Assembly (NCBI RefSeq): GCF_022662375.1 | Contig: NZ_JAKNQL010000024.1 | Location: forward strand, 24,461-88,460 | DNA: 64,000 bases | Direction: 5' to 3' | Source of the DNA: Pseudomonas sp. CROZ-RG-20F-R04-15 | GTDB taxonomy: Bacteria; Pseudomonadota; Gammaproteobacteria; Pseudomonadales; Pseudomonadaceae | Part shown: in pieces, positions 1-7,098 of the stretch | Numbering within the stretch: the stretch's first letter is position 1 | How the letters are laid out: every line of letters starts with the position of its first letter | The notes under the pieces: model-generated | Told to the model about the DNA's origin: nothing | Seen by the model: only the letters and a program-made list of their open reading frames with translations | The model's database searches: none | Made by a program: the position numbers and the translations under genes

Positions 1-1023
1 TCAGGCTTCCTCCCGCGCCCGCCGCACCTGCACCAACAACGCCGGGGCAAAGTGCAGCAACACCATCCGGCTCAAATGATGAGTCAGGATAAACACCACA
101 TTCAGCCCACCACCAAACGCGACAATCGCAATCGTTTCAATCGCTCCCGGCATGTACGCCAGCCACAGCGACAGCGGATCACTGCCCAACCAGCGCGCCG
201 CCACTTCCGCAAACACCGCCGCCACCACGATCATCAACCCAACCGAGACCAACGCGGTGCGGCCATGACGTCCCAGGTCCGCGAAGCCAAGCCCCTGAAA
301 CCTTGAGCCGATCCGCACGCCGAGAATCAGCGCCGCTAGATTCAAACTCCAGTCCGGCATGTGAAACCCGTGCAGCCATCCCGATTTCACAAACACCGCC
401 GTGATAATGATCGCCGTGAGCATGAACGGCGCCGGGACGCCGATCACCAGCAGCAAACGCCCGATAAGCACGCTCAATGCGATCACCGAAAGCGCGGTCA
501 GCGCCATGCCTGTCGTCAAAGGATCACCGTCGGCAACCGCCACCGCAGCGGCTTGGCCGGGAATCAGGAAACTCACCAGCACAGTGATGAGCAGCAAGCG
601 CATCAAGTGCACGATGATGACTTTGCTCGACGCTTTCTCCGACTCGAGCAAATCGAACACCGCTGCCAGCGCACCGGGATAAACCGCCAACAGCGCATCA
701 GTGCGATTCCAGCCTGCGCCGCGGGTCAGCCACCACCCGGCCAGCGCGATCTGCACCGTCAGGCAAATCAGCAACACGCCGAGGCTAGGCAACATTGTCG
801 AGGCCGTCTCGCTGTCCCACGCTTCGAACATCAGCCCGGTGGCGATGCCCAGCGTGATCTGTATGTAACCAAGTCCATAGGGGGTTGCCGGGGCGATACC
901 GGTTTTACTGGCGAACAATGCAGTGACGACAATCGAGCCCAACAACAAACCGTGGGGCACGCCTTCGAACTGCAACAGTGCGCCGAAACCGGCAGCAATC
1001 AACAAACAGAGAATGGATTTCAT
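1..1023 (-). CDS. AbrB-family membrane protein (putative transporter/regulator)
   Basis: The 340-residue product is almost entirely hydrophobic with about ten membrane segments and two similar halves. This is the layout of the AbrB family (once labelled ammonia monooxygenase). Members are inner-membrane proteins of poorly known function, linked in E. coli to regulation of aidB. Conserved-looking glycine-rich helices are seen around residues 85-105 and in the C-terminal PGAIETIAIVAFGGG stretch. I chose the ATG at 1023 because AGGAAGG lies five bases upstream; an in-frame extension to 1071 would add 16 residues rich in Arg and Cys and lacks support. The stop codon lies at the window edge (1-3), so the gene is complete. 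Substrate unknown. Confidence 0.8.
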   Translation of the reverse strand: MKSILCLLIAAGFGALLQFEGVPHGLLLGSIVVTALFASKTGIAPATPYGLGYIQITLGIATGLMFEAWDSETASTMLPSLGVLLICLTVQIALAGWWLTRGAGWNRTDALLAVYPGALAAVFDLLESEKASSKVIIVHLMRLLLITVLVSFLIPGQAAAVAVADGDPLTTGMALTALSVIALSVLIGRLLLVIGVPAPFMLTAIIITAVFVKSGWLHGFHMPDWSLNLAALILGVRIGSRFQGLGFADLGRHGRTALVSVGLMIVVAAVFAEVAARWLGSDPLSLWLAYMPGAIETIAIVAFGGGLNVVFILTHHLSRMVLLHFAPALLVQVRRAREEA

Positions 1024-1079
1024 AGTCGCCTTCCTGGCTAATAACCTGACCCAACATCTTCGAATAATCACTTGTCACT

Positions 1080-1166
1080 GTGGGAGCGAGCCTGCTCGCG
1101 AAAGCGTCGTGCCAGTCGCAGATAGGTAACTGACCTGACGCCTTCGCGAGCAGGCTCGCTCCCACA
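1080..1166. repeat. REP palindrome pair (GTGGGAGCGAG family)
   Basis: Two inverted copies of the core GTGGGAGCGAGCCTGCTCGC face each other across about 40 unrelated bases. Each copy is itself a hairpin (GAGCCTGCTC). This is the REPIN arrangement common in P. fluorescens. It lies between the start of the AbrB gene and the end of the HD-domain gene. Confidence 0.9.
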
Positions 1167-1181
1167 AGGAGGTCGTTTCTA

Positions 1182-1604
1182 TTACATACGCAGCCGTGCA
1201 ATCGCGCGGCGGTATTTTTCGACTCGTTCGAGATCTTCCCAACTCGGCGATGCAATCCGCGACAGGTCGCTGTTCTCTTCCAGATCCGCCAATTTCACCA
1301 CCCGCCCGATCGGGTTCTGCGCGGCGCGCTCGACGAAGTCTTCATAGGATTCGCCCGGCACTTTGGTCACGGATTCGATAGCGCTCAAAACTTCCTCGCT
1401 GAAGCCTTCCCTGCGCAAATCATCGAGGCTGACACCACAGTCCTCAACCACGTCATGCAGCACGGCAACGATGCGTTCTTCCAGCGTGCTCATGCGCAAC
1501 ATGACTTTCAGCGGATGCAAAATGTACGGCGCACCGCCCTTGTCGACCTGCCCGGCGTGGGCCGTGGCGGCGATGGCGATAGCGCGTTCGAGGGTCTGGG
1601 TCAT
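1182..1604 (-). CDS. Small HD-domain phosphohydrolase, SpoT/MESH1-like
   Basis: A 140-residue protein with the RelA/SpoT hydrolase signature: His30 in LHP, His50-Asp51 followed by Glu54-Asp55 in HDVVED, and a later KLADLEEN segment matching the metal-binding Asp of the family. There is no synthetase, TGS or ACT domain, so it is a single-domain enzyme of the size expected for small alarmone hydrolases (MESH1-like), which remove the 3'-pyrophosphate from (p)ppGpp or act on related nucleotides. The ATG at 1604 has GGAG seven bases upstream. It is followed 15 bp downstream by a REP pair. Family membership is clear; the true substrate is inferred only. Confidence 0.8.
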   Translation of the reverse strand: MTQTLERAIAIAATAHAGQVDKGGAPYILHPLKVMLRMSTLEERIVAVLHDVVEDCGVSLDDLRREGFSEEVLSAIESVTKVPGESYEDFVERAAQNPIGRVVKLADLEENSDLSRIASPSWEDLERVEKYRRAIARLRM

Positions 1605-1619
1605 GGGAGTCTCCGTGGG

Positions 1620-2015
1620 TTAAACGCCGTAGCGGCCGCCGACGTGGATGTTGCGTTTGAGCCAAGCGCCCATGGCCTTCAAGCGACCGACAGGCTTCGC
1701 CAGCTCGGCGTGACGCTTGAGAATCATCGACACCAATGTCACTTGATCCGCACTAGGATGCGCGTCAATCAACTCAGCGACCCAGGCACAATCAGACTTC
1801 TTCAAGTGCTCACGCCACTCACCGGGCCAGGCTTCCAGCTCATCCAGCGCCAACCAGCGCGCACCGCCCTGCCCACCATGCCCTCCGGCCGTCGACTGTT
1901 CGAAACACAAAGGCGTGGCCGGTCGGGACAGGTCGATGTTGAAAATGTAGACGTCGTGGGTTGAATGCTGCGACGTGGGGGCGTTATTGCGGCTGCCGAT
2001 TTCGATCATGGGCAA
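1620..2015 (-). CDS. Hypothetical protein
   Basis: I do not recognise this 131-residue soluble protein. Its middle (GARWLALDELEAWPGEWREHL) has the look of the C-terminal part of a Nudix-type fold, but the Nudix box itself is absent. The C-terminus is basic. Two starts are possible: TTG at 2015, with AAGGA eight bases upstream, or ATG at 2009, for which the same AAGGA is 14 bases away; the TTG fits the ribosome site better. It ends 15 bp before the HD hydrolase start, so the two are probably co-transcribed. It is divergent from the secreted protein gene at 2175. Confidence 0.6.
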   Translation of the reverse strand: MPMIEIGSRNNAPTSQHSTHDVYIFNIDLSRPATPLCFEQSTAGGHGGQGGARWLALDELEAWPGEWREHLKKSDCAWVAELIDAHPSADQVTLVSMILKRHAELAKPVGRLKAMGAWLKRNIHVGGRYGV

Positions 2016-2174
2016 TGTTCCATTCCTTGGGCGCTAATGTTTCCGATTGTTTCGCAGTGTACGCGACAGGAGCAAATCAAAAACCCGATGGAACCTCCCT
2101 CCTCCGCACAATCTCGAAACTGTATCAGCGCCAAATCATCGATCAGACACGGCGCCTTTGAAGAGGAAACCCCG

Positions 2175-2606
2175 ATGAACATTCGCTTCCTGCTTCTGAT
2201 CGCCACCTTCGCCATCATCCCCACCTGCGTCATGGCCGAAGGCTGCGACGTCCAGACCCAATCCTCCAGCGCCTCAGTGCCGTCGGTCGAAAGCCACAGT
2301 TGTTATGAATACGAAGGCATGCCGGTCAACTCAATCGACTGGTCGTGCAGCAACGAAAGCAAAGACATGCTCAGCAGCACCAAGAACAAAGTCGAACATT
2401 GCGCCGATCACTATCAGGCCACATGTATCGCCACGATCACCCAGGAATCCCTCGCCAACCCGCATTCAACCAGCAAAGATAAAAACGCCAAAGCGTTGAA
2501 CATCCCCGACAACGCGCAAGTGACCACGTATTACTACGACGTGGAGCATTTGGCCCAGGCGCGGATTGATTGTGAGAATGGTGGCGGGCAGTGGAAGGCG
2601 AAGTGA
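2175..2606 (+). CDS. Secreted hypothetical protein
   Basis: A 143-residue protein with a clear Sec signal peptide (MNIRFLLLIATFAIIPTCVMA, cleavage about residue 21). The mature part has six cysteines, suggesting disulfides in the periplasm, and many Ser/Asn/Asp. GAGGAAA lies just upstream of the ATG at 2175, and a strong hairpin terminator follows the stop. I do not recognise the family. An in-frame extension upstream to about 1965 lacks a ribosome site and would bury the signal peptide, so it is rejected. Confidence 0.7.
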   Translation: MNIRFLLLIATFAIIPTCVMAEGCDVQTQSSSASVPSVESHSCYEYEGMPVNSIDWSCSNESKDMLSSTKNKVEHCADHYQATCIATITQESLANPHSTSKDKNAKALNIPDNAQVTTYYYDVEHLAQARIDCENGGGQWKAK

Positions 2607-2636
2607 ACGACTGATATCTGCGTTCGCGACAGGAAA

Positions 2637-2670
2637 AGAAAAGCCCGGCTCAAAAAGACCGGGCTTTTTA
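2637..2670. terminator. Bidirectional rho-independent terminator
   Basis: AAAAGCCCGG and CCGGGCTTTTT pair across a short loop, with A-rich and T-rich flanks on both sides. It sits between convergent genes ending at 2606 and 2685, so it can serve both. Confidence 0.85.
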
Positions 2671-2684
2671 GTGCGCGAATTCCA

Positions 2685-2969
2685 TTAACCACCGCCGTTA
2701 CCACCACTGCTGCTACCGGACGGTTGACCCGCAGGGCTGGGCTTGGAGGCAGAAGGCACCGGCCCATTGTCGGTCTTGCCACCATCACCGCCCTTGGGTA
2801 GAGAATTGGCATCCGGGTCGGCATTGGTGGCAGGGGACGCCGGGTCACGCGTCTGGCTGGTGCCGTCGTTTGCCGTTGGGGTGGACGTCTCGCCGGCCGC
2901 GATCGCATAAAGCGAACTGCCGGACAGCAACGCCGCGAGCGTAAGCACCGCGATTTTATGGTTCAGCAT
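2685..2969 (-). CDS. Small secreted low-complexity protein
   Basis: 94 residues: a signal peptide (about residues 1-24, ending AIAAG) followed by a disordered tail rich in Ser, Thr, Pro, Asn, Asp and Gly, and ending in SGSSSGGNGGG. No cysteine and no recognisable domain. AGGAAGAG lies five bases before the ATG at 2969. Similar short secreted peptides are common and mostly unstudied in Pseudomonas. The composition suggests an unfolded periplasmic or exported peptide; function unknown. Confidence 0.65.
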   Translation of the reverse strand: MLNHKIAVLTLAALLSGSSLYAIAAGETSTPTANDGTSQTRDPASPATNADPDANSLPKGGDGGKTDNGPVPSASKPSPAGQPSGSSSGGNGGG

Positions 2970-3301
2970 GGTGGCTCTTCCTTTGCTGGGTGAGTTACAG
3001 CATTGGAAGAAGGTGTGCGGCGAACGTGCGGTGTGTCGGACGAATGGTTATCGCCCAAAAGGCTCGCGCAATTTCAATGTCTGAAAACTTCGTAGGAAAA
3101 CACCCCATGTGGCGAGGGAGCTTGTTCCCGCTGGGCTGCGAAGCTGACCCGAAACCGGATAGTCCGTTTCTGCCAGACATAGCGCGGGCCCCGAATTACG
3201 ACGACTGCGTCGCCGAGCGGGAGCACGCTGCCTTGCTACGGGTACGGGTTTCACGTCCTACAGGTCGGTTGTGGCTGGTGAAATTGCTGCCTAGAGTGAC
3301 T
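2970..3301. other. Intergenic stretch without a supported gene
   Basis: About 330 bp between the small secreted protein start and the structured leader. A 125-codon frame crosses it on the plus strand but has no ribosome site, is rich in Arg and Cys, and runs into the RNA structure, so I do not call it. A promoter for the leader RNA probably lies near its right end; I see no clear consensus. Confidence 0.5.
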
Positions 3302-3536
3302 CCGTCGCTGACCACAGTCAGCGACGGGTTTCGCAGCCCTAACGAGAAATTGGCTAACACCGTCTAGCGACAATTCTGGCAAAATTCGCCAGCATTACGT
3401 TTTATGGCGGTTGTGTGCGGGAGACTTTCGAGTCTGCCGAGTCTGGTTTCTCCTCGGTCTGCGAACCCGCTCACAACCGCCACCCATCTTGTTTCGCAGC
3501 AAAACGGTGGCTCATTTTTACTGAGAGGCCTTTGCT
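3302..3536 (+). ncRNA. Structured leader RNA, candidate cis-regulatory element
   Basis: Three independent sets of perfect stems lie directly upstream of the gene at 3537. Hairpin 1: CCGTCGCTGA (3302-3311) pairs with TCAGCGACGG (3318-3327). Hairpin 2: CTGGC (3376-3380) pairs with GCCAG (3388-3392). The main element is a branched structure: outer stem TGGCGGTTGTG (3405-3415) with CACAACCGCCA (3472-3482), then GCGGG (3417-3421) with CCCGC (3466-3470), enclosing a UUCG-loop hairpin AGACT/AGTCT (3422-3435) and a CCGAG/CTCGG hairpin (3437-3457). The remaining 54 bases lead to the GAGAGG ribosome site. From memory, similar leaders precede small DUF3077/DUF6124-type genes in other pseudomonads; I know of no assigned function. 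Confidence 0.65.
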
Positions 3537-3827
3537 ATGACGATCAAAAAACCGCTCCACCACTACGTCCACATGTCGCACCCCGCCACCGATCACCCCG
3601 TCCTCCTTATCGATGCCAACGCACCACTAGGTGACCTCCATGCCTGCGCCGCTGAACGCCTCAACGCCGTCCTCAAATACCTCGATCTCATTGCCTGCAT
3701 CCGCCTCCCCGACCACGCCGTCCATGACATCAACACCGTCACCAACATCGCCAGGATCATGGTGCAGGATGTGAGTGATGTGTTTCGAGTGATTGAGCAG
3801 CGGGGGTTTGATACTTTAAAAATATAA
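3537..3827 (+). CDS. DUF3077/DUF6124-like small protein
   Basis: A 96-residue soluble protein. After a short His-rich start, residues 23-85 form two predicted helices (LGDLHACAAERLNAVLKYLD and VTNIARIMVQDVSDVFRVIE) that match the pattern of DUF3077: a hydrophobic strand, then a helix with conserved Ala, then the AxxMVxD helix. No enzyme motif or membrane segment is visible. These small proteins are numerous paralogues in Pseudomonas with no known function. The ATG at 3537 follows GAGAGG; translation begins at the end of the structured leader, implying RNA-level control. A perfect terminator follows. Family assignment is by pattern only. Confidence 0.65.
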   Translation: MTIKKPLHHYVHMSHPATDHPVLLIDANAPLGDLHACAAERLNAVLKYLDLIACIRLPDHAVHDINTVTNIARIMVQDVSDVFRVIEQRGFDTLKI

Positions 3828-3838
3828 TATCCTCTTAT

Positions 3839-3862
3839 AAAAACCGCATAAGTGCGGTTTTT
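3839..3862. terminator. Bidirectional rho-independent terminator
   Basis: AAAAACCGCA and TGCGGTTTTT form a perfect ten-pair stem over a four-base loop. It separates the DUF3077-like gene from the convergent glycosyltransferase gene. Confidence 0.88.
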
Positions 3863-3913
3863 ATTTTCAAGCGGTGGCGAGTGCCAGAGGTCCCGAAAAC
3901 CAATAGCCAACTA

Positions 3914-5506
3914 CTAAACCAACTCCACTCCGTCTCGGAGCGCCTCCAAGTCGTGAATACCGAGCTTTCTCAAATCCGCCTGAGCAAGCAAAAAGTGTTT
4001 GTGCCATAGATTGGGACCGCTTCCACCACGATGAGAGATCTGCCAAGGCTTTGGGGAATCAAGAAAATGCCATACCACACTGTCACGCTCGAGATAATTT
4101 ATATCTCCTGGAAACAGAAAAGAATTGTACTTCGCAGATAGAGGATGAAAATGCCCTTTCAACGCCTTATTAATTGCACACTGATCGTGATATATCAACT
4201 CCACTTCTGGATCCAACACATAACCTATAGCTTTCTGAAGAATAACTTCGGTAGCAGGGTGCTTCAAATCAAATAGCATCACACCTGAGTTCAGGTATTT
4301 CTGATTTGATATACCGTGAAGCTTCATTGCTCGCACAACTTTATCTATTTTCCGATCGACTACACCGGACACCGGAAACCCCATCTGATCGACAGCAAAC
4401 ATTGGCATCAGATCGTTGACCACAACTATATCCGCATCCAAATAGATCAACTTACCAAACCCCATACCACACAGCATCTTTATCGCAAACAATCTACCAT
4501 ACGCCATAGACGAAAGTGTTCTGACAGTATGATACCCGTAACGCTCACGACACTTACTGATCTCCGGCATGTTCTCGTGAATTAAAAGAAACTCTGGCAG
4601 CCCCGCAAACTGGGAAACTTTTCCAGATATCATTTCCCAAAATGATATTTCCGATTCGGGTAGAAACAATGCAAAAACCGGTTTGACCGAACATTGATTC
4701 ATTTCTCTGACCACATCAAAAATAGCAACTAAAGCCGGAATTCGGTATGACTTATCCACGCAGAGTAGAATGACGTTTTTCGCAACTGGAATTTTCGATG
4801 ATAGATCAACTCCACTTAAGTCGATACACGAGACAGGCGATAATCCTCTAACATCATCTCCCTTGTGATAGAGAGAAGAGACCGCTGCTCTGCAAGCCAT
4901 CAAATCAGGAAGACGGTACCACCCCTCAACATCCTCGATATATTCAACGACTTCTTGTGCACTTCTTTCGCTGTCGATCATCCGCAATACGGCTTGCATT
5001 TGCCTGTGATAGCAAAACTCAGAGCGAATTAGATATCTCAATAACTTTCTTCCAGTGACGAGATCTCCTACCTCAATATAATAATAAATAATTGAACTTA
5101 ATAGACAACATGGCAAAAAACAATATCCGGTATAAAAAGCAATCAACTCACCCGCGCAATCAAGTCTATTTTTCTCACAGAGAAAATCAATCCTGACACT
5201 AGCAAGGCTAGGTTCCATCATAAAATCCTGAAGAGTTAGCTGCGAGAATAATTCTTCCACCGCTTCCTCGCTTTCAACCTCTAAAGCCAGCCTGACTTCC
5301 AACGCTTTTAATTTCAGATTAAATGGGCAAACCGCTACTAGATACTTAATTAACGACCTAGGGCAATCAGTTTCCCCCCGCTCCATCAAACCAAAAACCA
5401 AATCGACAAGCAAATCTACGTACTCAGGGGCAATTTCAAATAACGGATGGTAAATCAGTTTCACCAAAAACTGATCCGCCCCGTACAAGACTGAGAGCGA
5501 CAACAA
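3914..5506 (-). CDS. Glycosyltransferase family 8 protein, downstream frame of a split gene
   Basis: 530 codons from a TTG at 5506. Residues 245-510 are a GT8 (GT-A fold) domain: NVILLCVD start, DXD metal site DAD at 357-359 in IYLDADIVV, YLNSGVMLFDL at 404-414, and a C-terminal HFLDSPKPW resembling the family's HxxGxxKPW. Such enzymes transfer hexose from UDP- or ADP-sugars to lipooligosaccharide or protein acceptors. The first 240 residues are helical, Leu/Cys/Glu-rich and resemble TPR-like repeats. The gene is markedly AT-rich against its neighbours, with many AAA, ATA and TTA codons, suggesting recent transfer. The TTG start has no good ribosome site and homologous-looking sequence continues in the upstream frame; see the fragment at 5461-5727. 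Confidence 0.8.
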   Translation of the reverse strand: MLSLSVLYGADQFLVKLIYHPLFEIAPEYVDLLVDLVFGLMERGETDCPRSLIKYLVAVCPFNLKLKALEVRLALEVESEEAVEELFSQLTLQDFMMEPSLASVRIDFLCEKNRLDCAGELIAFYTGYCFLPCCLLSSIIYYYIEVGDLVTGRKLLRYLIRSEFCYHRQMQAVLRMIDSERSAQEVVEYIEDVEGWYRLPDLMACRAAVSSLYHKGDDVRGLSPVSCIDLSGVDLSSKIPVAKNVILLCVDKSYRIPALVAIFDVVREMNQCSVKPVFALFLPESEISFWEMISGKVSQFAGLPEFLLIHENMPEISKCRERYGYHTVRTLSSMAYGRLFAIKMLCGMGFGKLIYLDADIVVVNDLMPMFAVDQMGFPVSGVVDRKIDKVVRAMKLHGISNQKYLNSGVMLFDLKHPATEVILQKAIGYVLDPEVELIYHDQCAINKALKGHFHPLSAKYNSFLFPGDINYLERDSVVWHFLDSPKPWQISHRGGSGPNLWHKHFLLAQADLRKLGIHDLEALRDGVELV

Positions 5507-5727
5507 AGACTTGATGGATCCACTATTCGCACACCCATGCTTTTTTCAAGATAGGCAATCACATCATCAACTTCCACAGCATTTAAAGAGCATCTTATGG
5601 CAAGCACCTCAAAATCAGATAGATTTTCCAGCGGCGTTTCTTTTTCATAAAAACGATAGTTTTTTTTAGTTAATGCCATCAACCCTTGCAGGTCAACCGC
5701 TCTCTGGACAAATTCAATACTATTCAT
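5461..5727 (-). CDS. N-terminal fragment of the same glycosyltransferase (frame-split)
   Basis: This frame starts at ATG 5727 with AGGAG six bases upstream, a far better start than the TTG of the GT8 frame, and runs 88 codons before ending inside it. Codons up to the run of six A (T6 on the plus strand, 5541-5546) look like real helical protein (NLSDFEVLAIRCSLNAVEVD). Beyond it the residues (CCRSQSC) look like out-of-frame translation. Reading one base back at the A run joins LEK to KHGCANSGSIKSL and then the GT8 frame, giving one protein of about 604 residues. It may be a real mutation, slippage-based expression or an assembly error. Confidence 0.6.
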   Translation of the reverse strand: MNSIEFVQRAVDLQGLMALTKKNYRFYEKETPLENLSDFEVLAIRCSLNAVEVDDVIAYLEKSMGVRIVDPSSLCCRSQSCTGRISFW

Positions 5728-6050
5728 ATATTGCTCCTGCTCAGCAGTCACCGATAAACAATTCTTCCCGAGAAAAATTCTTGATCGTAAAACTCAACAG
5801 CCAACAAATCAACTCCATCCACTTCAAAACACCGACCCCGGCATCAATAGCAAGGAGTGGACTAATGCTATTTAAATTTACGACCGTGCACACCTGTCAC
5901 AACTGACAGGCCGCAATAACATTTCGCAATTAATAACTACTTTTTTATACGAGCCAGAACTAGATTTTCTGCTGCCATTAAAAGCTCAAAAAATTATTTA
6001 CGCGCCCTCTTCGCAGCCATCTTCGAACAGAATGCACTTCAATAAATCGC
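5728..6050. other. AT-rich intergenic region upstream of the glycosyltransferase
   Basis: About 320 bp with no gene on either strand. It holds a perfect hairpin CCTGTCA-CAAC-TGACAGG (5893-5910) and A/T-rich tracts up to about 5990 that probably carry the promoter for the minus-strand glycosyltransferase. Base composition stays low in GC, marking the right part of the AT-rich island. Confidence 0.5.
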
Positions 6051-6086
6051 AAAAAAAATCCGACACCAAAATGGCATCGGATTTTT
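6051..6086. terminator. Terminator downstream of puuR
   Basis: On the minus strand CCGATGCCA pairs with TGGTGTCGG (two G-U pairs) over three bases, extended by AAAAAT/ATTTTT and followed by a run of eight T. It lies 49 bp after the puuR stop; the plus strand also ends in five T. Confidence 0.8.
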
Positions 6087-6135
6087 CAAATGTACAACGA
6101 GAGTTCAATTGAGCAAGCAACTCAAGTATCTAGTA

Positions 6136-6684
6136 TTAAAAATTCGCCGGCGTATTCGCACTAATAATCTCAGCCTCATCCGCCCCGATATTCCGAAACT
6201 TATGCGGCAGCGTCGTCGGAAAGTAATACCCATCCCCCGCATTCAACACACTCACCGACCCATCCACCGTCAACTCAACCGTGCCACGGGTGACAAGCCC
6301 ACACTCCTCGCCCTCGGCGTGAACGATCGGCTCTTCCCCGGAACTCGCACCCGGTGCGTATTGCTCGCGCAGCAAGCGCATCTGGCGGCTCGGCACGGAG
6401 GCGCCGATCAGCAGCAGGCGGAGGCCGTGGCGGCCGAGGTCGGGTTGTTCGTTGGCGCGGAAGACATATTGATGTTCGCGCGGGGGTTGGTCGAAGGTGA
6501 AGAAGTCGGCCAGGGACATCGGTATGCCTTCGAGCAGCTTTTTCAGGGAGCTGACGGAGGGGCTGACGCGATTCTGTTCGATCAGGGAGATGGTGGCATT
6601 GGTCACGCCGCTACGTCGGGCCAGCTCGCGCTGGGAGAGTTTGTAGCTTTCGCGTACTAGTTTGAGTCGAGAACCCGTATCCAT
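6136..6684 (-). CDS. puuR: PuuR-type XRE/cupin transcriptional regulator
   Basis: 182 residues. Residues 4-60 are an XRE helix-turn-helix (LSQRELARRSGVTNATISLIEQ); residues 110-180 are a cupin barrel (GEECGLVTRGTVEL, then PTTLPHKFRN). This is the plan of PuuR, the repressor of putrescine use, whose binding is relieved by putrescine. The same strand carries puuB, puuC and puuA downstream of their shared control region, and a PuuR-like site lies at 11752-11766, so regulation of this cluster is the natural reading. It is separated from puuB by a REP cluster and probably has its own promoter. Length matches the family (about 185). Related cupin regulators exist for other amines, so specificity is inferred from context. 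Confidence 0.85.
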   Translation of the reverse strand: MDTGSRLKLVRESYKLSQRELARRSGVTNATISLIEQNRVSPSVSSLKKLLEGIPMSLADFFTFDQPPREHQYVFRANEQPDLGRHGLRLLLIGASVPSRQMRLLREQYAPGASSGEEPIVHAEGEECGLVTRGTVELTVDGSVSVLNAGDGYYFPTTLPHKFRNIGADEAEIISANTPANF

Positions 6685-6874
6685 GACTGCCTTATGTGAG
6701 AACGACTTAAGGGCGATGGGGGTGGGTGGCGGGTGACGCGCCGAGGGCGCGGATCACGTTGCTCCCGTGTCCCGGAACCGTGAAAGGCGGCTATTAAATC
6801 ACGTTTGCCGGTGTTGCTCAGCAGGTTCGATGGACGGTGGGGAAAAAGTCCTTCTGGCCTTGGTAATACGGACC

Positions 6875-7034
6875 TGTAGGAGTGAGCCTGCTCGCGATTG
6901 GGCGGCACATTCACCATTATTTTTGACTGGATAACCGCCTTCGCGAGCAAGCTCGCTCCCACAGGGTTTGTGGTGTTTCTGTGGGAGGGATGGTGGCTGG
7001 GCTGGCCTCATCGCGAGCAGGCTCACTCCTACAT
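6875..7034. repeat. REP cluster, three palindromes
   Basis: A degenerate copy (TGTAGGAGTGAGCCTGCTCGC, with one base changed from the common core) at 6875-6897, a standard inverted copy at 6936-6963, and another GTAGGAGTGAG-type inverted copy ending at 7034. Two REP subtypes are mixed here. It fills most of the 414-bp gap between puuR and puuB; no gene is visible in that gap. Confidence 0.85.
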
Positions 7035-7098
7035 TTTGATATTTGGTGTGTCAGGTAAAAAACCGGCGGGGTCTTGGGGCCACCGCCGGGGAGGTAAC

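Noticed and set aside
361..1041. 226-codon frame antisense to the AbrB gene
   Set aside because: His/Gln/Arg-rich product typical of the opposite strand of a GC-rich membrane-protein gene.
2990..3367. 125-codon open frame on the plus strand before the leader RNA
   Set aside because: No ribosome site, Arg/Cys-rich composition, and it runs into the structured RNA; best seen as chance.
3914..5506. GT8 protein as a type III effector-like glycosyltransferase toxin
   Set aside because: DXD and GT8 motifs are general; there is no secretion signal, chaperone or effector promoter box to support it.
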